From NCBI GenBank assembly GCA_045649855.1, contig JAZRQN010000141.1, positions 1-19,723 on the forward strand: 19,723 nucleotides of DNA, given 5' to 3'. Source of the DNA: URNF01 sp045649855 (GTDB lineage: Bacteria; Bacillota; Clostridia; Oscillospirales; Acutalibacteraceae). The notes beneath the pieces were generated by a model. The model worked only from the letters and a program-made list of their open reading frames with translations. It searched no databases and was not told the origin of the DNA. This document shows, in pieces, positions 9,078 through 16,538 of the stretch (the first letter of the stretch is position 1; the number at the start of each line of letters is the position of its first letter). Position numbers and translations under genes: made by a program.

Positions 9078-9106
9078 AGTATAACATACAATTTTGCGTT
9101 TGCCAA
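9078..9106 (-). promoter_or_regulatory. Sigma-A type promoter of the membrane protein-lipoprotein unit
   Basis: On the minus strand TTGGCA (9101-9106) and TATACT (9078-9083) are separated by exactly 17 bases. The transcript would start near 9071, leaving a leader of about 43 bases. Confidence 0.8.
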
Positions 9107-9142
9107 CTAATTTTTTGACTAAGGGAAATTTTGACAACAAAA

Positions 9143-9168
9143 ACGCACTGTCGGAAATAGCCGTGCGT
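9143..9168 (-). terminator. Candidate terminator hairpin upstream of the membrane protein gene
   Basis: ACGCAC (9143-9148) pairs with GTGCGT (9163-9168) around a 14-base loop. On the minus strand it is followed by TTTTTGTTG. No gene ends here, so it would close a short untranslated or unrecognised transcript coming from higher coordinates. The stem is short, so confidence is limited. Confidence 0.45.
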
Positions 9169-9433
9169 CAAAAGTTGTCTCTTTAGGCAGGCGTACAAAG
9201 GCGCAGTATCCGCGAACGGACAAATCTCCCGAATTTCATGCATCACATCGGGCGTTTTATGCACGATATGTCCTTTTTAACGAAGTGCGCGCTACCACCT
9301 CGGATTCCCCTTTTTAAAACGGTATCCAAAGCGTATCAACTTCCTTGACAAACGGAAGTGGGACAACCTTTCAAGTCAGTATCTGTGTAGGCTTCATAAA
9401 ATCAATTATCCGTTGTATTACCGAGAAAAACAA
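9169..9433 (-). other. Candidate orphan untranslated RNA with a T-box-like core
   Basis: No convincing gene is present. On the minus strand a possible promoter (TTGTTT at 9428-9433, 17 bases, GATAAT at 9405-9410) is followed by a CTTCC/GGAAG hairpin (9340-9358). Next comes AGGTGGTAGCGCG (9288-9300) with TTCG and AAGGAC close behind, resembling the T-box antiterminator core AGGGTGGNACCGCG. A terminator-like hairpin at 9143-9168 follows. The core has one mismatch and one missing G. I cannot find a clear antiterminator partner or a specifier stem, and no aminoacyl-tRNA synthetase or amino acid gene follows. It could be a decayed T-box leader, an unknown small RNA, or chance. Confidence 0.3.
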
Positions 9434-9498
9434 TATATACCGGATGCTGAAGATCTACTTGATGACCAGAAAACCACCTTCCGTCCTCTTCGAAAAAC

Positions 9499-9545
9499 CG
9501 CCTTTAAAACAAGCGGAAACAGCACATGGTTTAAAGGCGTTTTTT
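9499..9545. terminator. Bidirectional Rho-independent terminator-like hairpin
   Basis: CGCCTTTAAA (9499-9508) pairs with TTTAAAGGCG (9530-9539). T runs lie on both sides: six T at 9540-9545 on the plus strand, and five A at 9493-9497 read as T on the minus strand. No gene ends immediately next to it on either strand. Confidence 0.55.
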
Positions 9546-9725
9546 GGTCTGTCAGCAAAAATAATATGCAACATTTTTACCTGTTATAAAATTACTTGTC
9601 AAAGAATGAAAGTCAGCAAAAACAGCAAGCCGATTTTTCTTTTTTGGGACACAGAAACCATCTGCACAAGCGGCGTGCAGATATGACATTCTGCCGTGTT
9701 TTTGTCATATATTAGTACAATCAAT
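9546..9725. other. Intergenic spacer, nothing recognised
   Basis: This AT-rich sequence lies between the bidirectional hairpin and the pnp terminator. I see no gene, no promoter of good quality and no repeat. Confidence 0.5.
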
Positions 9726-9764
9726 AAAAACAGCACCGCTGTATCGTTTGATACAACGGTGCTG
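9726..9764 (-). terminator. Rho-independent terminator of pnp
   Basis: A 15-bp stem (9731-9745 with 9750-9764) has a 4-base loop and a T-rich tail on the minus strand (9726-9730). The single non-Watson-Crick position is G-U if read on the minus strand but C-A on the plus strand, so the hairpin is built for minus-strand RNA. It lies 29 bases after the pnp stop codon. Confidence 0.92.
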
Positions 9765-9793
9765 TTGTTTCATTTCAAATTCTGAACAAATTC

Positions 9794-11986
9794 TCAGTCT
9801 TCACGACGGCGATCGCGGCGATCACGACGGAAGCCGCCTTCACGGCGAGGCGCACGAGGAGCGTCGGACACGGTGTTCTCCGGTACCAGACCCTCAACTT
9901 CGATGAGAGCATCACGGCGAGAGAGGTTCAAGCGGCCCTGCTCGTCGATCTCGGTAACTTTAACCATCACTTCGTCGCCAACAGACACAACGTCTTCCAC
10001 GGTTTCCACGCGTTTGACGTCGAGGCGGCTGATGTGCACGAGACCTTCTTTGCCGGGAGCGATTTCCACGAACGCACCGAAGGTCATCAGACGGGTAACT
10101 TTGCCCTTGTAGATCGCACCGATCTCGGGATCTTTCGCGATGGTCTCCACCACCATCAGAGCGCGTTTCGCATCTTCGGTGTTAAGAGCAGAAATGAACA
10201 CATTGCCATCCTCTTCGATATCGATCTTACAGTTGCATTCCGCCTGGATCTTCTGGATTACGCTGCCGCCCTTGCCGATGACTTCGCGGATCTTGTCCAC
10301 ATCAATCTTGGTGCTGAGCATTTTGGGCGCATATTTGGACAGTTCAGCGCGCGGCTCCGCGATCACGGGCAGCATCACGTCGTCCAAAATGTGCATACGA
10401 GCGGTGTAGGTCTTGTCCAGCGCTTCACGGATGATAGCGGGGGTCAGGCCGTGTACTTTAAGGTCCATCTGGATAGCGGTGATACCTTTTTTGGTACCGC
10501 CCACTTTAAAGTCCATATCGCCAAAGAAGTCTTCCAGACCCTGGATGTCCACCATGGTCATGAAGCGATCGCCCTCGGTTACGAGACCGCAGGAGATACC
10601 GGCAACAGGCGCTTTGATCGGCACACCTGCATCCATCAGAGCCAACGTGGAGCCGCAGATGGAAGCCTGAGAGGTAGAGCCGTTGGAAGACAACACTTCG
10701 CACACGAGGCGGATGGTGTAGGGGAACTCTTCCACGGAGGGAAGCACCGGCACCAACGCACGCTCAGCGAGAGCGCCGTGGCCAATCTCACGACGGCCGG
10801 GGCCGCGAGAGGGCTTGGTTTCACCGACCGAGTAGGACGGGAAGTTGTAGTGATGCATATAGCGTTTCTCGGTTTCGTCATCCAGACCGTCCAACAACTG
10901 TGCATCGCCGGAAGAACCGAGGGTCGCAACGGTCAGAACCTGGGTCTGACCACGGGTGAACATACCGGAACCGTGCGCACGAGGCAGCAAGGAAACTTCG
11001 GCGTTCAGAGGACGGATATCGTTGATACCACGGCCGTCAACGCGTTTGCCGTCATCCAGCAACCAGCGGCGAACAACGAATTTCTGCAGTTTGTACAAGC
11101 ACTCGTCGATCTTGCCGATCTCTTCGGGGTACACTTCGTCGAATTTCGCGTGCACTTCATCATACACGGGGAGCAAGCGCTCGTCGCGTACCAGTTTGTC
11201 ATCGGTATCCAGCGCATAACGCACCTTTTCGATCGCAAACTCTTTGATCGCTTCGAACATTTCCGGAGCGGGATCGTTGGAAGTGAAGGGGAACTTCGGT
11301 TTGCCGATTTCGGCAACGATGCTGTTGATGAAGTTCACAACCTGCTGGTTGGCTTCGTGACCGAACATAATGGCATCAAACATGGTGTCATTGTCGATCT
11401 CGTTAGCGCCTGCTTCGATCATCGCAACCAGATCAGCGGTGGACGCGACGGTTACGTGCATTTCGGAGCGTCTTTCTTCTTCAGCAGTGGGGTTGATGAC
11501 AAATTTGCCGTCTACCATACCGACAACAACGCCGGAGATGGGGCCGTCCCACGGAATATCGGAGATAGCGATCGCGATGGACGCACCGATCATAGCGGTG
11601 GTCTCAGGTGCGCAATCGGGGTCAACCGACATCACGGTGCAAACGATGGAAACATCGTTACGCATATCTTTAGGGAACAGAGGACGGATGGGGCGGTCGA
11701 TCACACGGGAGGTGAGGATCGCTTTCTCGCTGGGGCGAGCTTCACGGCGCTGGAAAGAGCCGGGAATTCTACCAACCGAATAGTGCTTCTCTTCATAGTC
11801 CACGGAAAGCGGGAAGAAGTCCACGCCCTCACGGGGTTTTGCAGAAGCGGTAACGTTACACAGGATGGAAGTTTCGCCGTAACGGATCATACAAGAGCCG
11901 CTGGACAGCTGTGCCATTTTGCCGGTTTCCACTTTGAGGGGACGGCCGGCGAGGGTTGTTTCGAATACTCTGTAGTTCTCGAACAT
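9794..11986 (-). CDS. pnp: Polyribonucleotide nucleotidyltransferase (PNPase)
   Basis: PNPase degrades RNA from the 3' end using phosphate and releases nucleoside diphosphates; it is a trimer and a main mRNA-turnover enzyme. The 730-residue protein has the normal length and domain order: a first RNase PH-like domain (MIRYGETSILCNVTAS, IDRPIRPLFP), a helical linker, a second RNase PH-like domain (RVDGRGINDIRPL, FTRGQTQVL), the catalytic acidic motif DFFGDMDFKVGGT near residue 489, a KH domain with VIGKGGSVIQKI near 569, and an S1 domain at about 625-695 (GKVTRLMTFGAFVEI, GLVHISRL). The tail is rich in Arg, Asp and Gly, ends in RRDRRDRRRED and is probably disordered and RNA-binding. AGGAGG lies 8 bases before the ATG. 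It follows rpsO, the common bacterial order. Confidence 0.98.
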   Translation of the reverse strand: MFENYRVFETTLAGRPLKVETGKMAQLSSGSCMIRYGETSILCNVTASAKPREGVDFFPLSVDYEEKHYSVGRIPGSFQRREARPSEKAILTSRVIDRPIRPLFPKDMRNDVSIVCTVMSVDPDCAPETTAMIGASIAIAISDIPWDGPISGVVVGMVDGKFVINPTAEEERRSEMHVTVASTADLVAMIEAGANEIDNDTMFDAIMFGHEANQQVVNFINSIVAEIGKPKFPFTSNDPAPEMFEAIKEFAIEKVRYALDTDDKLVRDERLLPVYDEVHAKFDEVYPEEIGKIDECLYKLQKFVVRRWLLDDGKRVDGRGINDIRPLNAEVSLLPRAHGSGMFTRGQTQVLTVATLGSSGDAQLLDGLDDETEKRYMHHYNFPSYSVGETKPSRGPGRREIGHGALAERALVPVLPSVEEFPYTIRLVCEVLSSNGSTSQASICGSTLALMDAGVPIKAPVAGISCGLVTEGDRFMTMVDIQGLEDFFGDMDFKVGGTKKGITAIQMDLKVHGLTPAIIREALDKTYTARMHILDDVMLPVIAEPRAELSKYAPKMLSTKIDVDKIREVIGKGGSVIQKIQAECNCKIDIEEDGNVFISALNTEDAKRALMVVETIAKDPEIGAIYKGKVTRLMTFGAFVEIAPGKEGLVHISRLDVKRVETVEDVVSVGDEVMVKVTEIDEQGRLNLSRRDALIEVEGLVPENTVSDAPRAPRREGGFRRDRRDRRRED

Positions 11987-12119
11987 AAAAATTGCCTCCT
12001 TAAAATTTTATATTTACGAAGGGCACGGTTTTTAGCAATAAAACCAACGCTGACGATCGGTTTTCAGCGCTCGTTTCACTGCTAAATCCGCTGTCCTTCG
12101 CTGTTAACTTAAGCAACGA

Positions 12120-12150
12120 GAGGCAGGTGGAACTGTATTCCACCTGCCTC
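12120..12150 (-). promoter_or_regulatory. Strong hairpin between rpsO and pnp
   Basis: A perfect 13-bp inverted repeat (12120-12132 with 12138-12150) with a 5-base loop begins 11 bases after the rpsO stop codon. No T-tract follows on the minus strand, so it is not a standard terminator. It may be a processing or stability hairpin that separates rpsO and pnp mRNA. In Escherichia coli the same gene pair carries RNase III-cleaved stems, so the position is suggestive, but the function here is inferred. Confidence 0.6.
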
Positions 12151-12161
12151 AATGTTACAAA

Positions 12162-12428
12162 TTACTTACGCAGACCCAGCTTCTCAATGATAGCACGATA
12201 TCTGTTGATGTCTTTTTTCTTCAGATACTCGAGCAGGTTGCGGCGATGACCGACCATTTTGAGCAGGCCACGGTTGGAGTGGTGGTCTTTCTTGTGCACT
12301 TTCAGGTGCTCGGTCAGGTCCTTAATACGCTTGGTCAGCACTGCGATCTGAACTTCGGGGGAACCGGTGTCGCCTTCATGGGTAGCGAACTCTTTCATGA
12401 TCGCGGTTTTCTCTTCGGGTAACATCAT
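12162..12428 (-). CDS. rpsO: 30S ribosomal protein S15
   Basis: This 88-residue protein has the standard S15 length and signature: FATHEGDTGSPEVQIAVLTKRI near the N-terminus, LTEHLKVHKKDHHSNRGLL in the middle, and VGHRRNLLEYLKKKD towards the end. S15 binds the three-way junction of helices 20-22 in 16S rRNA and starts assembly of the 30S platform. AGAGGTG lies about 8 bases before the ATG. It is upstream of pnp in the same direction, and the two are probably transcribed together, with the intergenic hairpin modulating the downstream part. Confidence 0.98.
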   Translation of the reverse strand: MMLPEEKTAIMKEFATHEGDTGSPEVQIAVLTKRIKDLTEHLKVHKKDHHSNRGLLKMVGHRRNLLEYLKKKDINRYRAIIEKLGLRK

Positions 12429-12544
12429 AATCTTTCACCTCTTTTAATATTTCCGTATCACGCCAGTGCCGGGTCGTGGTGAATCCCATACGGGCAGACG
12501 CCGCGGACCGGGTAATCGGATTGCACTGCCATTTTTACGGCAGC
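12429..12544 (-). promoter_or_regulatory. Long structured leader of rpsO
   Basis: The predicted transcript start leaves about 115 GC-rich untranslated bases before rpsO, including a CTGCC/GGCAG hairpin just after the start. S15 represses its own mRNA in several bacterial groups by binding leader structures that mimic its rRNA site, so this leader is a reasonable candidate for such control. The structure was not folded here. Confidence 0.4.
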
Positions 12545-12550
12545 CCTCAT

Positions 12551-12579
12551 ACTATATCATACGTTTTCCGATTTGTAAA
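12551..12579 (-). promoter_or_regulatory. Sigma-A type promoter of rpsO-pnp
   Basis: On the minus strand TTTACA (12574-12579) and TATAGT (12551-12556) are separated by 17 bases. The site lies between the end of the isomerase gene and rpsO. Confidence 0.8.
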
Positions 12580-12592
12580 GAACTTTTTTCTT

Positions 12593-13345
12593 TCACATAA
12601 AATTTTTCTTTATATATTCCGCACTTTGACGCACGCTGTCAAACGAATCGCCCGGGCAAATATCCTGTTCCACCACATAATATTTGACACCTGCTTTTTC
12701 AGCGGCAGCGATAATCTTATGGAAATCCATATTGCCTTCGCCGATCTCGCACATGATGGGAGTGCGATCAGGCTTGATGGTCATATCTTTCAGGTGCAGA
12801 ATGTCGATGCGGCCTGCCAGTTTCTCAATCCAGCTGCACACATCGCCGCCGCCACGCTGTACCCAATGGGTATCCAGACAGAAAGAAGTCTTGACCGGAT
12901 CAAGGCCCTCGACCAACATATCCATAATGGTTTTATCGCCGAATTTGCGGAATTCGTGCTCGTGGTTATGATAGGTGAATTTAAAGCCGTGCTCATAGAT
13001 GACGTCTGCGAATGCATTGGCCTTTTTGATAAACGCCTGCACATCCTCTGCGCTGTTGGCGAAAAAGCCGCCGATACCAATGTTGGTGGTGCCGAGTTTA
13101 CGATGCTGTTCCATCGCCTTTTCGGGATCTGCCACCAAACTATCTAAGCCACAGTGGGTGCCGCACACCTCGATGCCGACCTCTTTGGCGATTTCGGCGA
13201 TCTCTTCAAGCGAGATTTTCTCACCTGCGGTCTGTACGTAGCTGTAGCCCATCTCTTTGATGGTTTTCATAGCCGCCAGCACGTCGTCATACGTTTCCAG
13301 ATGCTCACGAATAGAATAATTTTGCAAACCGAATTCTTTAATCAT
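12593..13345 (-). CDS. Sugar phosphate isomerase/epimerase, xylose-isomerase-like TIM barrel
   Basis: This 250-residue protein belongs to the AP-endonuclease-2 / xylose-isomerase-like barrel family (relatives include IolE, hydroxypyruvate isomerase and D-psicose epimerase). Family landmarks are GLQNYSIREHL at the first strand, CGTHCGL near 61-67, YHNHEHEF at 125-132, CLDTHWVQRGGG at 156-167, ILHLKDM near 182-188, GEGNMDF near 202-208 and VVEQD at 224-228. These supply the usual Glu/Asp/His metal site and its surroundings. Substrate cannot be read from sequence. A longer reading from 13582 exists, but it would cross the divergent promoters. The ATG at 13345 is chosen because AAGGAGAGG precedes it and the protein then starts at the first barrel strand. 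It seems to be a single-gene unit divergent from ispD. Confidence 0.9.
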   Translation of the reverse strand: MIKEFGLQNYSIREHLETYDDVLAAMKTIKEMGYSYVQTAGEKISLEEIAEIAKEVGIEVCGTHCGLDSLVADPEKAMEQHRKLGTTNIGIGGFFANSAEDVQAFIKKANAFADVIYEHGFKFTYHNHEHEFRKFGDKTIMDMLVEGLDPVKTSFCLDTHWVQRGGGDVCSWIEKLAGRIDILHLKDMTIKPDRTPIMCEIGEGNMDFHKIIAAAEKAGVKYYVVEQDICPGDSFDSVRQSAEYIKKNFM

Positions 13346-13394
13346 CAGAATCCTCTCCTTTTTTACCGCATACACTGCGATTTTCATCAGGCTG

Positions 13395-13423
13395 ATTATA
13401 CCATCACGAAACAAAAAACTCAA
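13395..13423 (-). promoter_or_regulatory. Sigma-A type promoter of the isomerase gene
   Basis: On the minus strand TTGAGT (13418-13423) and a perfect TATAAT (13395-13400) are 17 bases apart. The start point would be about 45 bases before the ATG at 13345. Confidence 0.85.
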
Positions 13424-13479
13424 GCGTTTGCGCACAAAAAAGCATTGCTCTTTTTCTCGAATCATATTGTATTTTTTTA

Positions 13480-13508
13480 TTGCTTTTTTATGATATTTGC
13501 GGTATACT
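13480..13508 (+). promoter_or_regulatory. Sigma-A type promoter of the ispD-asnB operon
   Basis: TTGCTT (13480-13485) and TATACT (13503-13508) are 17 bases apart. It is back to back with the isomerase promoter, with about 55 bases between the two -35 boxes. Confidence 0.8.
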
Positions 13509-13539
13509 GTATGGTGAGAAATTATGGAGGTGAGCGGTT

Positions 13540-14214
13540 TTGAAAACGGTTGCAGTGATTTTGGCGGCAGGCAATTCCACACGTATGGGATTTTCCAAAA
13601 TGACCGCCGATTTATGCGGAAAACCCGTCGTTTTGCATACCCTCACCGCGTTCCAAAACACCGATGTGATCGATGCGATCATCTTGGTCGCACGCGACGC
13701 AGACAAAACCGCGTTCGAACAACTGTGCAACGATAACGGCATCACTAAACTGTGCGGTATTGTGGCAGGTGGCAACACCCGTCAGCAATCAGCGGAAAAC
13801 AGTCTTGCCGCATTGCCTGCGGATGCCGATTTCATCGCGGTGCAAGACGGTGCCAGACCGCTTTGCACAAGCGACATCATCACACGCACGGTAGAAGCTG
13901 CATTTACATACGGCGCTGCCGCCGCCGCGATGCCTGTCAAAGATACCATCAAGACGGTGGATGCAAACGGGTTGGTAACCGCCACCCCCGACCGCAGTAC
14001 GCTGTGGCAGGTGCAAACGCCGCAGGTGTTTGACGTCAAACAATACAAAGAAGCCTTTGCCGTCGCGAAAGCAGACGGGGCCGACCTCACCGATGATTGC
14101 CAACTGTTTGAACGGCTGGGTAAAACGGTCAAACTGGTGCAGGGCAGTTATGAAAATTTGAAAATCACCACGCCGGAGGATCTGACCCTCGCCACGGCGT
14201 TGTTGGGAGTGTAA
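13540..14214 (+). CDS. ispD: 2-C-methyl-D-erythritol 4-phosphate cytidylyltransferase
   Basis: IspD joins CTP and methylerythritol phosphate to CDP-methylerythritol in the MEP route to isoprenoids, in the cytosol. The 224-residue protein has normal family length. It shows the nucleotide-binding start VILAAGNSTRMGFSK (7-20, Lys20), the DGARP motif at 103-107, MPVKDTIK near 131-138, TPQVF at 160-164, the acidic TDDC around 184-187, and NLKITTPEDL at 206-215. The start codon is TTG at 13540, supported by GGAGG 9 bases upstream and by the family N-terminus; nearby ATG and GTG triplets are out of frame. It ends 3 bases before asnB, so translation of the two may be coupled. IspF or IspE is not seen in the window. 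Confidence 0.93.
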   Translation: MKTVAVILAAGNSTRMGFSKMTADLCGKPVVLHTLTAFQNTDVIDAIILVARDADKTAFEQLCNDNGITKLCGIVAGGNTRQQSAENSLAALPADADFIAVQDGARPLCTSDIITRTVEAAFTYGAAAAAMPVKDTIKTVDANGLVTATPDRSTLWQVQTPQVFDVKQYKEAFAVAKADGADLTDDCQLFERLGKTVKLVQGSYENLKITTPEDLTLATALLGV

Positions 14215-14217
14215 ACT

Positions 14218-16044
14218 ATGTGCGGATTTTGCGGTTTCACAGGCGAAGTCGTTGATCGTGAAACGTATTTGAAACAAATGACCGAAAAAATCACCCATCG
14301 CGGACCCGATTCGGACGGATATTATCTGGACGACGGCATCGCCATGGGTTTTCGCCGTTTGAGCATCATCGACCTTGAGGCAGGGCATCAGCCGCTGTAC
14401 AACGAGGATAAATCGCTGGTGCTGACCTTCAACGGCGAGATCTACAACTATCGCGACCTGCGTGAAGAGTTGTTGGCGGCAGGACACGTGTTTGCCACCA
14501 TGAGCGACAGCGAAGTGCTGTTGCACGGCTTTGAAGAATGGGGCGAACAACTGCTCCCAAAACTGCGCGGTATGTTCGGTTTTGCCATTTGGAACGTGAA
14601 TACGCACGACCTGTTCATCGCGCGCGACTATTTCGGCATCAAGCCGATGCATTATACCCGTTTGGCGGACGGCAGACTGGTGTACGGTTCGGAGATCAAA
14701 TCCATTCTCTGCCACCCCGATGTTAAAAAAGAGTTCAACGAGGCGGCACTGGATAAGTACCTTTCATTCCAGTATTCCGTGCCGACCGATACATTCTTCA
14801 AGGATATTTTCTGCCTCCCCCCTGCCCACTATCTGTGGTTCAAAAACGGTGAGGTCAGCGTGGCACGCTACTGGGATCCCATGTTCACCCCCGACGAGAA
14901 TATGACGTTGGATGAAGCGGTGGACGCCATTGACGATGTATTCACCGATTCGGTGGAAGCGCACCGCATCAGCGACGTGGAAGTGGGATGCTTCCTGTCC
15001 AGCGGCGTGGACTCCAGTTTCGTCGCCTCGTATTTCGGCGGACAAAAAGCGTTCACCGTCGGCTTTGACAACGGTTCGCATTATAACGAAAGCACCTACG
15101 CCGCCGACCTCGCGCAAGAGGTGGGTATCAACCATTTCGTGCACATCATCTCCGAAGACGAGTATTGGGAGTCATTGCCGCAGGTGCAGTACTATCTGGA
15201 CCAGCCGCTCGCCGACCCTGCTTGCATCGCACTGTACTTCGTTTCCAAACTGGCGGCTGAACACGTCAAGGTGGTGCTGTCGGGCGAGGGCGCTGACGAG
15301 TTGTTCGGCGGTTATCGTATCTATCACGAGCCCTTCTCGCTGGCGAAATATCAGAAGTTGCCCCGTTTTCTGCGTAAAGCGGCGGCAGGCGTGGCATCTA
15401 TCCTGCCCGACGTGAAAGGTAAGTCGTTTATCATCCGCGGCTCCAAAACGCTGGAAGAGCGGTTTATCGGCAACGCCAATATGTTCACCAAACGCGAAAA
15501 ATCCAAGTTGCTCAAAACCATTCCCGCCACCTCTCCCACCGATTATACGGCGGAATATTACGAGAAGACCAAAGGCCAGGATGACGTTACCCGTATGCAG
15601 TATTTGGACATCAACCGCTGGATGGTGGGCGACATTCTGCTGAAAGCCGACCGTATGAGTATGGCGCACTCTCTGGAACTGCGCGTGCCGTTCCTGGATA
15701 AAAAAGTATTCGAGGTTGCCGCGCGTATCCCCGTCCGCCATCGCATCGGCGGCGGTACAACGAAATACGCAATGCGCCTTGCCGCTATGCGGCATATCCC
15801 CGAGCGTTCGGCAAGCAAGCCAAAACTCGGTTTCCCCGTGCCGATTCGCGTGTGGCTTCGTTCCGAGAAATATTATAACATTGTGAAAACCGCGTTCACG
15901 TCTGCAGCCGCTGAAAAGTTCTTCAATACCAAAGAACTGATCAAACTGCTGGACGCCCATTTCGCAGGCAAAAAGGATAATAGCCGCAAAATCTGGACGG
16001 TGTATATGTTCTTAACTTGGTACGGCGTATATTTTGAGGAATAA
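14218..16044 (+). CDS. asnB: Asparagine synthase (glutamine-hydrolysing)
   Basis: AsnB makes asparagine from aspartate, ATP and glutamine. The 608-residue protein starts MCGFCGF, so Cys2 is the N-terminal nucleophile exposed after Met removal. The glutaminase domain (about 1-200) keeps THRGPDSDG (26-34), RRLSIIDL (46-53), FNGEIYNYR (71-79) and the MSDSEVLL segment near 95. The synthetase domain holds the pyrophosphate loop SSGVDSS at 261-267 and LSGEGADELFGGY in the region of residues 350-362, then KADRMSMAHSLELRVPFLD. The PPi loop, Cys2 and GEGADELF motif are all intact, so the enzyme should be active. It lies 3 bases after ispD and 44 bases before the next gene. Confidence 0.95.
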   Translation: MCGFCGFTGEVVDRETYLKQMTEKITHRGPDSDGYYLDDGIAMGFRRLSIIDLEAGHQPLYNEDKSLVLTFNGEIYNYRDLREELLAAGHVFATMSDSEVLLHGFEEWGEQLLPKLRGMFGFAIWNVNTHDLFIARDYFGIKPMHYTRLADGRLVYGSEIKSILCHPDVKKEFNEAALDKYLSFQYSVPTDTFFKDIFCLPPAHYLWFKNGEVSVARYWDPMFTPDENMTLDEAVDAIDDVFTDSVEAHRISDVEVGCFLSSGVDSSFVASYFGGQKAFTVGFDNGSHYNESTYAADLAQEVGINHFVHIISEDEYWESLPQVQYYLDQPLADPACIALYFVSKLAAEHVKVVLSGEGADELFGGYRIYHEPFSLAKYQKLPRFLRKAAAGVASILPDVKGKSFIIRGSKTLEERFIGNANMFTKREKSKLLKTIPATSPTDYTAEYYEKTKGQDDVTRMQYLDINRWMVGDILLKADRMSMAHSLELRVPFLDKKVFEVAARIPVRHRIGGGTTKYAMRLAAMRHIPERSASKPKLGFPVPIRVWLRSEKYYNIVKTAFTSAAAEKFFNTKELIKLLDAHFAGKKDNSRKIWTVYMFLTWYGVYFEE

Positions 16045-16088
16045 TCGCACCTGCGCCCACATACACATATCCCAAAGAGGTGTCGTGT

Positions 16089-16538
16089 ATGTTCGTGTTC
16101 TCGTATAAAACGTCCAAGAAACAATTGATCGTAACAGGTGTATGCATCTGCTTGCTCATCGCATTGCTGGTCGTGCTGACCGGTCTGCCGCACAGCACTG
16201 CCCCCACCGCCTCTGCCAACGCGGACGGTGCCGACTATCTGAAAGGTCTCGGTTACACCGTAACGGGCGGCGAGATGCGGGAAATTCAGCTGCCCGAACA
16301 ATCTGACAGCGTTATCAGCCGGTATGCCGCCATGCTGCAAGCGGCGGATATGGACATCACGCCGTATTTGGGCAAACGCGTACAAATGTACACCTATACC
16401 ATCACCAATCATCCAAACGGCGATGCGGTCGCACACGTATATATGTATCAGAACAAGGTCATCGCCGGCGACATTACCGTAGACGGTGTGCCTACCATAT
16501 TAAAACCAAAGGATGTTCAAAATGGAACGGCTGGATAA
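16089..16538 (+). CDS. DUF4830-like membrane-anchored protein
   Basis: This 149-residue protein has a short Lys-rich N-terminus, one hydrophobic span at about residues 11-32, and a small outer domain. The part from ADYLKGLGYTVTGGEMREIQLPE through DITPYLGKRVQMYTYTIT to YMYQNKVIAGDITVDG matches my memory of the DUF4830 family of Clostridia; its function is unknown. The ATG at 16089 is preferred over a GTG at 16080: AAAGAGG is 8 bases upstream of the ATG, while the GTG overlaps it. The gene overlaps the next one by 17 bases, which suggests coupled translation within the ispD-asnB operon. Confidence 0.8.
   Translation: MFVFSYKTSKKQLIVTGVCICLLIALLVVLTGLPHSTAPTASANADGADYLKGLGYTVTGGEMREIQLPEQSDSVISRYAAMLQAADMDITPYLGKRVQMYTYTITNHPNGDAVAHVYMYQNKVIAGDITVDGVPTILKPKDVQNGTAG

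Noticed and set aside
8944..9264. Minus-strand frame running from the orphan RNA region into the membrane protein gene
   Set aside because: It passes through a terminator-like hairpin and a strong promoter and overlaps the well-supported membrane protein in another frame.
9257..9300. tRNA-like D-arm (GGTGGTAGCGC) on the minus strand
   Set aside because: No acceptor stem, anticodon stem or TTCGA T-loop can be placed around it.
9345..9686. 113-codon plus-strand frame in the gene-poor region
   Set aside because: It crosses the bidirectional terminator at 9499-9545, has no good ribosome binding site and shows no domain-like composition.
10034..12085. 683-codon plus-strand frame opposite pnp
   Set aside because: The minus strand encodes a complete PNPase with all motifs. 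The plus frame is His/Phe/Gly-rich without a recognisable family and runs through the pnp start region.
13346..13582. N-terminal extension of the isomerase to 13582
   Set aside because: It would span both divergent promoters and the ispD start. The ATG at 13345 has a strong ribosome binding site and begins at the first barrel strand.
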